A stretch of DNA of 64,000 bases from Lota lota (taxonomy: Eukaryota; Chordata; Actinopteri; Gadiformes; Lotidae). Positions within the stretch are counted from its first letter, which is position 1, and every line of letters begins with the position of its first letter. Made by a program: the position numbers and the translations under genes. The DNA is taken from contig JACYXH010000278.1 in the NCBI GenBank assembly GCA_026745465.1, positions 3,070,285 to 3,134,284 on the forward strand, read 5' to 3'. Positions 1 through 29,880 of this stretch are shown in pieces. A model generated the notes under the pieces. It saw only the letters and a program-made list of their open reading frames with translations, had not been told where the DNA came from and did not search any database.

Positions 1-1937
1 TTTTGTACACTTCAGTCAGTGAATGTATATGATGTTTAGAATGTTGATGTTGTTAGTTGATGTTATGATGTTAAGTTAGTTAATGCAACGTTTTCTGTGT
101 CGTTACCATGGTGATTCATGTGGATGCTGCTATCCCTGAAACCACTCGGCTTGCATGTTGTTTGAATCAATGTCTTTGTGTTGTGTAGTCATCTGAGCTG
201 TTGTGTTCAGTGCTATTTTATGTTACTGATGAAGTTCTTTAAAAGAAAAAAGAATTGAGTGACTCAGGGATGACATTTCTTCTTCTTTGGGACGGCTAGG
301 ATGACGTGTTTTTTGTGGTGCACAACGGAAGTTTGTGTTTGCTTTGCTTCTGCCGAAAGACATCCATTCTTCCCAGACCTACCAATCCAACATGCATCTC
401 TGAGAATTAGACCTTTATCTCATAAATGGTGAGCCAAAGCCATTGTCGACATTTCGACCACATGAATCTTCCAGTACTGTGTATTTTACTATAAGGCCAT
501 TCCATGCAATCAGTTGGTTCAATGTTTTTTGTTTGATACGGCTAGCAACTTTACCGTTAGGGTTCATACGTTGTTCGGTTGACAGGATCAACATTACATA
601 GATGTTGCTATGTATGGAACCAAATACAAACCACGGCCAGACAGTCACACATTTAAATGATTAATACTAACTTTTGTTTTATCACATAGCAACATCACAG
701 TCGACAACAGCGACTATCTGTGACATATCTGTGACATATCTGTTGCACTAACGTATAACCCTTGACTGTAGACGTGTTCCAGCTCTCACTGCCTGCAACC
801 CAGAAAATAATTGTAGTGTTTTCATTACACAAAAGCATTTCAATATTTTAAAATCAGGCTTTCAAGAAACCTTAATGCAAACGGTTTCCTTGAATCATTG
901 CTGACTTTATTGGGTTGATAAAGGACGCCACTGATAAAGTAGTTTAGTTTAGTTATCTTAGAGCAACTTAATAACAGTACATAACATAACTTATCAGACA
1001 TCACAGATAGTCAAATTTCAGTCGAGTCACTGTTACCAAAGTAACAGTGACTTGACAGTAACAGCCACATCCGCCCGCATTGCGTGCGGATGTGGCCATC
1101 CACACCTCCATGTAGAAATGGTCACTGATGGGGTCCGAGACGTCAATGGAGGAGTCAGTGTAATAAGGTCAAGGATTGTTTTAGAATACAACATTACATA
1201 GATGTTGCTTCAGGACAAACACAATGCTCATCACCCACACCCAACAATGTGACCAGATTACAGTGTTAGGACCACACTTTCGGTTTGTTCAGTTCATAGT
1301 TTATTTCATAAACTGCAGTAATCAAAAAACGGTGGGCATTATAACAAAAACGTAATGAAGAAAGATCTCTCCCCCACCCCCTCGTTATTAAATGTGCTTT
1401 ATAAATACATTTGATTTGATTTGATTAGCATTTTACAGACACATACTATGGATGGGGCGTTTAGTATGGTCCACCACCGTTGCTTCTTACCCCATAAGAA
1501 GCAACCATCAGTGTTTAATTACGTTGATTTACTTTTGAGCATTTCCTACTATAGGCTATTGTGTAAAGTGCTGTATAGAATTGACCAACACCATTTATAT
1601 ATTCACGTTTGTGTCAAGAAATAAAGACCCATCATCATCATGCCACCACAGAAGCAAATCAACCTCTTTGCTTCAGCCAGGCTATACAAAACGAACGAAC
1701 CCATTCCGACTGAGCGATGGCGATACAGTGTTTAGTTTTAAGCTCATGCATGTTTCCGCACGTGAACGACTTCATGCCTGTCGACACTTCAAACTCGTGC
1801 ATGTTGCAGAAAATGTGCAACAGCGACCCCTGGGGTCTCACTTTACGGTGGGTCACAGAATGCGGAGTAACACCAGCAACACGAGTGATCAGTGCGCATG
1901 CGCAAGACCCAAGGCGTGCAGAACCAGAAAACATTGG
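1..1937. other. Repeat-derived flank, no gene seen
   Basis: Positions 5-75 resemble the left arm of the palindromic element near 2005-2050. Positions 370-430 resemble the reverse strand of 6300-6370. Both suggest a rearranged partial copy of the same element. The motif ACATTACATAGATGTTGCT occurs at about 592 and 1190. A LINE-type tail (gctttataaatacatttgat repeated) lies at 1392-1428. Confidence 0.5.
1021..1098. repeat. Two adjacent perfect hairpins
   Basis: The first stem pairs GTCGAGTCACTGTTAC with GTAACAGTGACTTGAC around a four-base loop, with one mismatch. The second pairs GCCACATCCGC with GCGGATGTGGC. They are separated by less than 10 nt. They are likely the end of a mobile element, but the family is unknown. 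Confidence 0.6.
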
Positions 1938-2924
1938 CAACAGCAATTAAAATGCGTTCTGATAACATTTCTAGCAAACAATGTGCCTTTTATTGTCACA
2001 ATCTTCGTTCAGTGATTGTATATGATGTTTAGTTAGTTAGTTAGTTAAACTGCTTGTGGCGTTTTTCATGCTCATTTGGGGATTTGAGGGAATATAATCG
2101 GGGCAGGCTATATTCCTTTTTAAGAAATAACCAAAATTAGGTATTTTATTACACAGCACGTATTTCCAACATGTGGAACCATGAGCTACATTTTTGTTCG
2201 GAATCCCCGCACCCCCCAGTTCTCGCATATATCCATATGCGCTTGTTGACGACCTATTACCATTATTTCATTTTCTGTAACATGCATGCATATATCCTGT
2301 ATTTAATACATGAACATGTAATATGAACACAATATTCTGAACAACCCCCGAAATTATTAATTCTTGGTTCCTGTGATAGGATCGGGACGCTGCGATGAGG
2401 TACACAATGTAACCACCGTTTCCGTTGCTTATGAGTTTATGAGTTCTATGTAAAGGTTAATTTACACAAACCTAGATTAGGATTTATCACCAATAGTGCA
2501 ATTCAGTCATTTACTAATCTAAAAATAAACGATTTAGCCGGCTTTACTCCAAACCATAGCGCACTCGTTGCCATAACAACGTTACGTGTGGCAGCTGAGC
2601 TGCCGTAAATTGTTTTGGGCGTAAACTAGGTTCTGCTGACTGGGAAATAGACAGATATTCTAAGGTGCGCCAGACAGAACAGCGCCTCCCCGAGTGCTGC
2701 TGAGGCAATGACCCCTCAAGTGTGAAAGGTTGTTCTTCATGCTCAGTGTGTCTTGACTATTTATGTTGTTGAGTGCAATGATCATGTCAAGCTGCATATT
2801 TATAGGAATAAGGAATAGAGAACCAGATTAATAGTTGTTGAATTTCTAAAGACCGAAATTATCGAAATTATCAACCACATTATTGAGTGTGTGAGAGATG
2901 GAAGAGTGTCTTGTATGCTCTTAA

Positions 2925-2925
<1 letters not shown>

Positions 2926-3004
<79 letters not shown>
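2926..3004. repeat. (TG)n microsatellite
   Basis: About 39 uninterrupted TG units inside the palindromic element, followed by imperfect TG sequence to 3040. Confidence 0.97.
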
Positions 3005-3012
<8 letters not shown>

Positions 3013-3481
3013 CGTGTATGTTCCCCTAGTGTGTGTGTATGTCCAAGGCCAAGTTACCACGGCCCACGGGTGACAGCCAGGCCCCCCGTTATGGTCGCAA
3101 ATTATAGGGTGGGGCCTGTTGCACTCTTATTGACCACTTTTATAGAGGCCATTAAAACCCTGTAAGACCCAGGTATAGAAAAAAAAGATCAATATTTTTT
3201 GACCGTTCAGATGTTGTTGTATGAGTCCTCTAATGAAGAAATTAAAGTGTTTTCAAAATATTTACGTTGTAGTACGTTTTTAGGAAATTTTTATAATATT
3301 GCAACATTTATTGCAAGTAGCTGAGAGCAGAATTTCTGTATTTGTACTCACATGGTCTGAACAAATATACAGAACAACTAGGGGTTCAGTTGCAGGGTTG
3401 ATTGCTTCTTTAGCCCCATAACAGTATATAACATGAATAAGAATCACACAACAGTCATATTCTTTATGGATACTCATTTAT

Positions 3482-4291
3482 TAATAAAAAAAAGTAAGAA
3501 AAAAGGGTATTTACCAAACGAATTTCGTCTCAGTCCCATTGTCCTCAGAAAAGCAAAGACGAACAGTACACTTGCTGCATAAGGTGGTGGTTAATCCTTT
3601 AGTGCAGTATCTGCAACGTCCTCAGTTTGTCTTCACTGGCATGTGTGCGAATAGGTCAGTGCGTACATCCGATGGAGGGTGGACAGATGACCTCTTGGCT
3701 GGGACCCCGTTTGGTGAATTCGCATCACCTAAGGATAGTCTTTTCAGAGCATTCAGAGGACTCCTTGATGTGACCTTCTGTGTTGCTGGGCTTCCATTGC
3801 CTGAAGATGGCCGCCCTCTCTTTGGTGTGCTGAGAGCTGTGTTCTTCAGGATGAGAGAGGATGCTAGTCGGGCCTGAAACAGTCTCCTGTTCAGTATGTC
3901 TTTTGTAGACATCTTAAGAGCTTTGCCAGAATCATGAATCATGTTTTCTGAAACAAACTTCTGGTAGTACTTCAGTGGAGGGAAACGGCATCACCGGTGA
4001 TATCCGGTCCAGAAAGAAATCGGTATTGGGACTGATCAAATATTGTTTCAGCCAGTGATACCTGTCACGGGGCATGGTGTGTTTGTTTGGTTGGGGCTCG
4101 ATGTCCACACAATTCATCGGTTGGGCAGTCACAGTGGGTGGTTGGTTTTCTTTGTAAACTTTATCATCTTCATCTGCCTCTTCGTCACTCGCATCAGTGT
4201 CGTCTGATTCCATATCAAAATCACTCTCTCCATTTTGGATGTAGTCAATCACATCCTGCACGCTGTAGTGACCTTTCTTTGCTGGTGGCAT
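3482..4291 (-). pseudogene. Remnant piggyBac transposase: N-terminus and zinc-finger tail
   Basis: The first part starts MPPAKKGHYSVQDV after a ttcatttcag acceptor and is Asp/Glu-rich. After about 110 residues, at about 3950, the frame changes and continues as a Ser/Arg/Lys-rich linker to the Cys-rich finger at about 3490-3600. One in-frame TGA precedes the finger. About 250-300 central residues with the catalytic aspartates are missing compared with a full transposase. Confidence 0.7.
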
Positions 4292-4317
4292 TCTGAAATG
4301 AAAGTTAAAACATTTGA

Positions 4318-4345
4318 GCATACATACATACATACATACATACAT
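4318..4345. repeat. (CATA)n microsatellite
   Basis: About seven CATA units lie inside the piggyBac remnant, just 5' of the transposase start on its strand. Confidence 0.9.
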
Positions 4346-5757
4346 TACATGCATACAAGTATTATATTATAGTAGATAAGGAATAGATAGAATAGGGTGT
4401 TAACCCTAATTTCAATGCAAATGAATCCTAATCCTATTTACGCATTCCACTAGATTCAAACAACACAGTCTGGCCCAGCCTATTATGCTCCCTCCTTATC
4501 ATACCAAAATAAATACATGCATCTCCCCAGAACACTGACCCATTCACACCTGTCCCTGAGCAACATAACATTCATACCCCCAAAGCATCCCCCAAACATT
4601 CCAAACATTCCATTCCAGCATCAATTTGGGCACAGGATAATTTGAACTGAAAAGATACATACAGTTCAAATACTGCTACAGATAGTTTCAAACACTGCAA
4701 TCAGAAATAAAGTATTGATTTATTCAATTCTGGTCTAAACTTTACATTTTTACATAGAAAACACATTTAGAACTTAGTTAAAATAATAATCATCGAAGAC
4801 ATTATACTTCTAATAGTATTTATTTCCATATGTGAACATGTAAGAAGTGCATTGTCCCCATTTAGTGTAAGAAGTGCCATTGCACTTCCCCATGTAATGT
4901 GTAAGGTGCACATGCTATTTTGACTACCACCCTCACCCAGTGTTGTTATATTGCAACACAGACATAACAAGCTCTAAATCAAATTTGATGAATGTATTCC
5001 ACAATAACTAAATATCCTCATGTTCTAAACATTCTAATAATTAATAATCCAACATTTTGGGCATTTTACTTACTTGAATCTTGAGAAATCCAGTTCAATA
5101 AAACAAAGGAATTCACCTGAAGGAAAGTTTGCAGGTTGTGTGAGTTCATGGCCAGAGTGCCAGACCTATAAACACATTTACCAACCAATAGCATTGTGAG
5201 GACAAAGAATAGGACCCATTGACTATGTAAATGTGGTTTGAAAAATATATACATTTCCACTTCTTTTCTGGGGAGAACTAAAAGTGATGTTGTAATATTA
5301 CAATCGAGGGTCTTACGGGGTTAAACTCTACTAAAATGATATGCTTGAAGGCTCTAGCCCAACCGGAAGTGACAGAATTGGTGGGTGATCTAGGGGTCTG
5401 GTACACTTGGGAATGAGCTAAAGACATGGGGAAAGAGGGCCTAAAGGACATACAAGATTATCAATTTGGTGGTTCCAGCCCAACTGGAAGTGATGTAATC
5501 CCTCCCTGAGAGATCATACGAAGATGTAAAAAAACAAACCATTAATGTGAGCCTAAAATTACTTATAGAGTAACGTCTGGTTATATGAATCAGGGCATTA
5601 AGGTTTGCTAACAATATCAATTTGGGGGCTCTAGCCCTACAGGAAAGGCTAAAAAAGCATCATCAAATGCTCCATTCGAACACATTGGAAACACAAGCCG
5701 TTGCTAGAAAAGAGGGATTGCTCTGTGAAAATATTGGGTTGCTAAGTGAAAAGGCGG

Positions 5758-5790
5758 ACCCTAACCCTAACCCTAACCCTAACCCTAAAC
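5758..5790. repeat. Interstitial telomere-like (CCCTAA)n
   Basis: Just over five perfect CCCTAA units, the vertebrate telomere repeat, sit in the central part of the palindromic element. This is too short to be a chromosome end. Confidence 0.9.
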
Positions 5791-6701
5791 CATGGACCCC
5801 CGCCCCCGGGGCCCGAGAGGGCCATGGTTCGGTGTGGGGGTCCCAGTCAGGCCCTAGAATAAGGTTTTCAAGTCTAAGGATGGTAGGACCTTCCTATCTC
5901 CAAAACTGCTTTTTACACCACATTCTGATCAACTAGGTCTTGCAGGCCATATATTTCTGAGAGGCTTTATCAAAAAACCAGCCTGTTTGGGCAAACTTTC
6001 TTTCTGTAAGCGCTAGAAATCAAAATCTCGGATATGATCGAGGGGAATCGATTTTGGCATCTCTAGCCATCTCGAAAGGGCAGGAAAAGGGGCATTACCT
6101 CCAACTGTAGAGTGAATGGGCATAAAACAGCGGGCGTTTCTAGTTCCCCTTTTCGGTGGAGTGCAGATGGAAATTCGTGCCTTAAGGTGTGCAAACACAG
6201 CTAGCCTGTGGACAAGTTTTTCAAGTCTGGGGTCAAAAGGAGCCCGCACCATGCCCCTTATGAGATTAAAAGAAGTTCCTGTGCATTTTGCTCATAACTT
6301 TTTTTTGTTATTTAATAGAGGTCTGATTCTCAGCTATGCATGTTGGATGGGTAGGGTGTAGGTCTGGGAAGAACCTCAGCTCACAATCTTGCAAGCGAGC
6401 AGCTGGGTGAGACGCCACGAGATGGAGCATTTGCTGAGGCTTCGCGACTCACTTTTTGTAGGGCTGAAGCTCCCAAATTGAGAATCGTATATGTCCTTTG
6501 AGACCCTCTTTGATATAAAATTGACCCCATGTCTATAGCTCACTTACTAGTGTCCTTGACCCCTAAGTCACCTACTCATTGCATCACTTCCTGTAGGGCT
6601 AACAGCCTCCTAATTGATCATTGTAGTCTATTTGAAAGCCCTATTTCATATAAATGACACCACCACCACTGGGGCATGGCAACAATTCTCCATATCCATA
6701 T

Positions 6702-6732
6702 GGAGAGGGGGGAGGGGGGAGGGGGGGGGGGT
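6702..6732 (+). repeat. G-rich tract (G-quadruplex capable)
   Basis: Consecutive G runs of six to ten bases separated by single A's. The sequence fits a four-stranded G structure on the + strand. Confidence 0.8.
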
Positions 6733-8542
6733 TGCTTGTGGACAGTAGGGGTACACCATACATAGATAGGAAGCTTGCAATGAACATTTCACTCAACAAC
6801 AGAAATACTGAAGACACACTCAGGATGAGGAATGACCTCTCATACATGATAATTAATGAATTGTGTCAAATAAACCTGCCTCGTTAAATCAATGAACTTG
6901 ATGTTTGCTTTCACTAAAAGGTTATCGATTGTGTCACTACCAAGTCTGTCCATGCTAACACATCTCTCGGAGTGACGTAACTAGCCCTCGGACGGTGATT
7001 TGAAAACAAACGTCATTTATCAATTAAATTGAACAGTGTTAACTGTGGTTTGCCTTCCAAAGGCATCTTAGAATATGTGTATATTTCCTAGCCAGCGGAA
7101 CCTAGTTTACGCCAAAAAACAAAACCATTATGGCCACACGTAACATTGTTATGGCAACCAGTGTGCGGTGGTTTGGAGTAAAACCCGGCTAAATCATTTA
7201 TATTTAGATTAGTAAATTAATGAATTACACCATTGGTGATAAATACTCATCTAGGTTTGTTCCGAATATTGTGTTCATATTACATGTTCACGTTCATGTA
7301 TTAAATACAGGATATATGCGTGCATGTTACAGAAAACGAAATAATGGCCATAAGTCGTCAACAAGCGCATATGGATAAACGAGAACTGGGGGGCGGGGGA
7401 TTCCAAACAAAAATGTAGCTCATGGTTCCATGTGTTTGAAATACGTGCTGTGTAACAAAATATATAATTTTGGTTATTTCTTAGACAGAATATAGCCTAC
7501 ACCATTGATATTCCCTCAAAACCCCAAATGAGCATGCAAAACGCCACAAGCAATTTAACTAACCAACTAAACGTCAAATACAATCACTGAACGAAGATTA
7601 TGACAATAAAAGGCACATTTCTCACAAGAAATGTTATCAAAACGCATTTTAATGCAGAAACAAGCGTAAAATCAGCCAAGAAATTTAAGCAATGACCGGC
7701 CCAAGTAAGTCTGTGTGGGAAACACTGCAACACTGAACAACGAACCACTAGTAGCACATCGTAGTAAGTTAGATCGATATTGAAATATCATATAAATACA
7801 TTAGGTCTCTACTTGATCACTGTTTTTGCGTGTTTCCTTGGAGGTTAGGGGGTAAAGGGCATATGATGCCATTGACAGGCGACCAAATGTAACGGACCGT
7901 TAACCGAGTAAAACTACGGATTTTTCTGGGTTTGAACATTGATGGAAGAAATTGGGATCGTGTATTTCACAACTCAACTAAATACATAACATAGGTCTAG
8001 TCGTTTTCAGAAACATATATATTTTACCTTTAACCTTTTTCAAATAATGGCAATGTGCATACGATAAGATATGATTTTATTTATCACAGATGGGAAATGC
8101 AGGTACTATATACTGTAAAGAAAAATGCTAAAATAATTTATTATTACATAGTTTTTACATTGCAAGAAAACATCATTTATATTATGTTTAGTATAGCCTT
8201 GTTGTAGCATATAAATGAGAAAATGAGTACATGTTAAATTAGTAACTACTTTTATTTTGATATGGTTATTTACAAAGATATGCATTTGTTGTATTAACAT
8301 TTGCAAGCAACTAACTACAACATGCAAGTGGAAAACTTCCAAATATCAACATCAGAGACAAGGAATTTGAAGTTGTGTTGTAAATTGAAGGACAGGGTTG
8401 AATGGAGAGTGCTGGTGTGTTTGTGATAGATGTAAAGCCATTAGTGAAGCAGAGCTGTGAGGCTGTGCTGTGTCCAAACTCAACACATGGATGAGGAGGG
8501 GACAAAATCATTTATTTGATGACGATGTTCCTACTGTCTTTT

Positions 8543-8589
8543 GCATTGACTAGCTGCAAGGGTATTATTACCTTGTGTCTAGTCAATGC
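8543..8589. repeat. Short hairpin
   Basis: Nineteen-nt arms starting GCATTGACTAG and ending CTAGTCAATGC, with three mismatches, face each other around a short AT loop. This is typical of a MITE core; a small-RNA precursor is less likely. Confidence 0.5.
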
Positions 8590-8702
8590 TCTATGAAAAT
8601 TGAATATATGTAACATGTGCTAGTGTTTTATCCTTCACAATTGAATGCAGATCTCTGATCCTTCATAAATAAACTTAATATCATTATTCAAGCATCTCAT
8701 AA

Positions 8703-8816
8703 TCAAACCTGGAGGTCTGCTGCAAAGCTTAAAACACACTCCTTCTGGTTCTCACATTTCAAAACAAACAGTACATTGTTCAGCGTCCATGTGTCACAGT
8801 CATGATGACTCACATC
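8703..8816 (-). CDS. Weak candidate minus-strand exon
   Basis: After gggtttttcag the minus strand reads SHHDCDTWTLNNVLFVLKCE and continues NQKECVLSFAADLQ, followed by gtttga. The composition looks protein-like and it sits in the same orientation as the candidate at 10.4-11.0 kb. There is no recognised homology, so this is a low-confidence call. Confidence 0.2.
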   Translation of the reverse strand, partial: DVSHHDCDTWTLNNVLFVLKCENQKECVLSFAADLQV

Positions 8817-10423
8817 TGAAAAACCCAGTTTCAGACAAAAGCGACTCGAAAGCAATGTTTTTGCATGCAGAAGAGTCCAACCTGTCACTGTTTGTATTCT
8901 ATCTCTTTCACTTCCCTTTTTCACAAAATACTTCTCCAAACAAGTGGTTTCATGTACACACATGTATGTATGATATAAATAAATACTAAATTGTCAACAA
9001 ATGCAAATGGCCAATAGATAAAATATGTTGATAGGGGAAACTATTGAAAACTATACTTAAAATTAGTACGATGTCATGGATTTCAACAGATTCTCTTTGG
9101 TTTGACCTTACATGATCATAAAGATCACATTTATTGACGTTTGCAGGGTTCAAACAGTGAAGTTGTGATAACAAAATACAATAGCTGAGAAGCGACAGCT
9201 AGTGTATAATGACCGATGAAAACCGAGAGAAAACAGGTGAGGGTAACTGGCACTCGTTTTGAATAAGCAACTATTCAGAACTTATTGGAAATATTTGGAA
9301 GTAATTAAAAGTGTAGTGTATCAAAGTGTGAGTATTCCTCTGCCATGAACAGGAGGTAGGCTAGGGTACCACTGCAAGTCAATGGAGGCGGCTAACGGAA
9401 AGAAAATGCTAACCCTGTGAACTCCCTTTCTGGACACACAATGACGAATTTGGAATTAAAGGGGTCATATAATGCAGTTTTGTAGTTAATAATTTCATTT
9501 GGGGGTACTACTAGAATAAGTTTACATGCTTTAAAGTTATAAATGAAGTCGTACCTTTTAAGCCCAAGTCTTATACTGAATCATAAATTCGAACAATCAG
9601 TTCGACCCGAAACATCGTGGCAACCAAGAGTAGAGCATGACATTTCACAGTGGTAAATAGTTATGTTTTAGCAATCAAATATCTCAAGTGGAACTTTCTA
9701 ACTGTAATTTCTCTACATCACGGTAACAACCATGTGTTCATTAGCTGACCGAAGTATATATTTTATAATTTCTTATTTCGGTACACTAATGGAAATTGCA
9801 CCAGAATGCCAAGCGGAGTGGAAAACGTCTGCTGCAAAGAAATACAAAAGGTAGCTAACAGTTAGTAAATTAATTACGACATTCTATTCGTATCACATTG
9901 GGGTCCTGCATCACCCTTTTCGCTGTACATTATCCTTTACATAAATAGTACTGTTTTACACGATCTATCTATTCAATTGTTTTGAAATAAAAGTTTGACA
10001 GTGAAACACAAGTTGCTTCCTGGATTAATATTTGCCCTATTTAGTGATGTCGCCTCCTGATTATTTCCTCTAACATAAAACAGTGTTTTTTGTTAGTCTT
10101 TGTCTTATTTTTCTCATTAGGTTGTAAGATGAATGAACCACGTTCCGGTCCCCCCTACATGCATGGTACACCATCCACATCCAGGCCTAGAGACTCACTG
10201 TTTGAATCCCTACACCCTGCAGAACATCAACAGCATACATAAGCTGACTATTTGTTGTCTAAAATACTGTCTAAAATAAATCAGAACAGCAGGGTTCATT
10301 ATACCACAGGATGCAAATAACAAGTGACGAAATGAGAAATAAACGTTTTTCTCAAAATAACTATATTTTGCAAATGTAAACAATCTGTCAGCTGGAGCTA
10401 TTTAGGAAGGAATGTCAGGGTTG

Positions 10424-11028
10424 TCATCCTGTCTTGTGTGGTACTCTGGACACGCCAGAAGTTTCCTGATCCGGCTGGACAATAAGTTGGCTTCCAACCA
10501 CCCCTTGACTGAACTGGGAGTCACAGCGGGTGACCACGATCTCCCATGACCTGTCATCCTCATACTGGGATGACAGGTCGTCCGCATCATCAGGTCGTTC
10601 ACATAATCTGTAAAATATTGCATTCAAATAGTCACTTAACACACTAAAGGAAAGGGAAAAACCGAAAAAGCATAATATGATTCCTTTTAACAACTCTTCT
10701 GAAGACAGGCAAATGCCAATTTACAGATTTCGGCGCAGACCTTTAACCAATGGTGACATCTAGTGGAAAGATAAGGAACAGTTGAAGTGACAGCAGATTA
10801 TTATTTTTATATTTTTTATAATCTAACAGTAAAGACAGAATTGGGCAATGCATCACATGACAATTTGCTAAGTGTCAAACTAAGAGATAAAACATATTTA
10901 CAGCCAGTGGTATACTTTAATTTCTGGACCTGAAACAGAGAAGGGTCATATCCTAATTATATAAATTAAACTAGCAACCCAGCAATTGACAGTTTACCTG
11001 CTTTGCCTCCTCGAGCTTTTGAATCAAG
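10424..11028 (-). CDS. Possible 3' end of an unrecognised minus-strand gene
   Basis: A 31-nt candidate exon (11028-10998) has gtttcag before it and gtaaac after it. A second candidate begins at 10607 after ttttacag. Joining them keeps one frame open (LDSKARGGKA, then DYVNDLMMRTT...) to a stop near 10403. The second exon also has another open frame (LCERPDDADDLSSQYEDD..., stop at 10424) that reads more like ordinary protein. I recognise neither. It may be the last exons of a gene divergent from RBBP6, or chance. Confidence 0.28.
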
Positions 11029-11035
11029 CTGAAAC

Positions 11036-11064
11036 AGACAGACAGACAGACAGACAGGAAAGCA

Positions 11065-11141
<77 letters not shown>
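11036..11141. repeat. (GACA)n then (TA)n microsatellite
   Basis: Five GACA units are followed by about 36 TA units (11068-11141). It sits about 1 kb upstream of the RBBP6 start. Confidence 0.97.
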
Positions 11142-11143
<2 letters not shown>

Positions 11144-11607
11144 TTATACTGCTGCATTTTAAATCCCACGGTGTTAGATTGTTCATAGTTTAAGTGGTGT
11201 TTTGTAAATTGCATTGTCATCGGTGCGGTTTAGGCCACAGCAGACCTAAACCCAGTACGCATTTCACATGGCGTTTGCTCTCTGTGTACTGGATGCTTGA
11301 GCAACTTCGTTTACTGGCCTTACACAATAGCCTAATTATCGTGGAGAATAAACGAAATCGTTTTTATGTAGACATGCCACCATACAAATCGTTGACTTGG
11401 CTTTAAAAAAAAAATATTTACCGTAATGTCGGATATTTTTTAACTATACGAGTGAAAGCTAAACTAAGCAACAAATTAGGTTTCATTTTATTAAAACAAA
11501 CTGTCACATTTCAAGTAGTTCGTAGTTGTACCGATCATCACATTGAAAATCGATCGAATAATATATTCGCTCTTTATTCAAATTAGTTGGGGATGTGTTA
11601 ATCACCC

Positions 11608-11772
<165 letters not shown>

Positions 11773-11799
11773 GCGCACACTGCTGGCTTGACGTTTCTT

Positions 11800-12186
11800 G
11801 CCCTGGTGGTCATAGGATGACGAGTCGTTGCTCGTGGAAACAGCTGGTAGTTTCTGTCAACGAGCATTTCCAGCATGCAGCATGGGAGAGGAATAAAAGT
11901 TCAAACTGAGTTGGAATTGGTTAAGTCTACATTCTTTTGAAGGTCTGATGCTAGTTGTTTGTCGCATGCTACCTTGTCCGGACAGTGGCAGAAGTATTAC
12001 AGACTACCGTTTGTTATTAGCCTACCTCATTGGCTCCCAGTGTAACCGGCGGCTAACGCCTGCTAGCTTGCGGACTTGATTGCCGAGTCTGTGAAGTCGA
12101 ATAACTTGGTGCCAGTTTGTTGTCATCGTTTTTGCCTTGCCTATTTGTTTACTAGTCGTCAGGATTGGGGTCTAGGTTCTATCGAC
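11800..12186 (+). promoter_or_regulatory. RBBP6 promoter / 5' UTR region
   Basis: This is the sequence just upstream of the RBBP6 start codon, moderately rich in CpG (for example around 12040-12100). It lies between the long GT tract at 11609-11772 and the ATG at 12187. No TATA box is evident. The transcription start cannot be fixed from sequence alone. Confidence 0.4.

Positions 12187-29880
<17,694 letters not shown>

Larger units (their letters stand above)
3152..5324 (-). mobile_element. Internally deleted piggyBac-like DNA transposon
   Basis: TTAA occurs at both ends, with matching inverted ends: CCCTGTAAGACCC at the left and the complement CCCCGTAAGACCC at the right. This is the piggyBac target and terminus pattern. 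On the minus strand an acidic N-terminal piece (MPPAKKGHYSVQDVIDYIQN..) is followed directly by a C-terminal basic/cysteine-rich tail (CRYCTKGLTTTLCSKCTVRL). The catalytic DDD domain is absent. It is non-autonomous. Confidence 0.75.
1938..7655. mobile_element. Large imperfect palindromic (foldback-like) element
   Basis: The left arm 1938-2815 is repeated in inverse orientation at about 6750-7655 (with extra sequence in the right arm near 6840-7065). Inner arms 5340-5680 and 6412-6650 are also inverse copies of each other. Removing the nested piggyBac at 3152-5324 makes the arms nearly continuous. The shared outer end reads ATTAAAATGCG. The centre, about 5680-6412, is single-copy apart from telomere-like repeats. 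No transposase of its own was seen and no clear target duplication was found, so the family is open. Confidence 0.6.
7656..10401. other. Region without a confident gene
   Basis: AT-rich sequence with a short hairpin at 8543-8589, a weak minus-strand exon candidate at 8703-8816 and a common fish repeat signature (ggggtcatataatgc) near 9460. Nothing else is supportable. Confidence 0.5.

Noticed and set aside
1581-2015. 144-codon plus-strand frame
   Set aside because: It has no homology, overlaps open frames on both strands and runs into the palindromic element arm.
5758-5790. A chromosome end or ancestral fusion point
   Set aside because: There are only about five units, in one orientation, with no head-to-head array, inside a mobile element.
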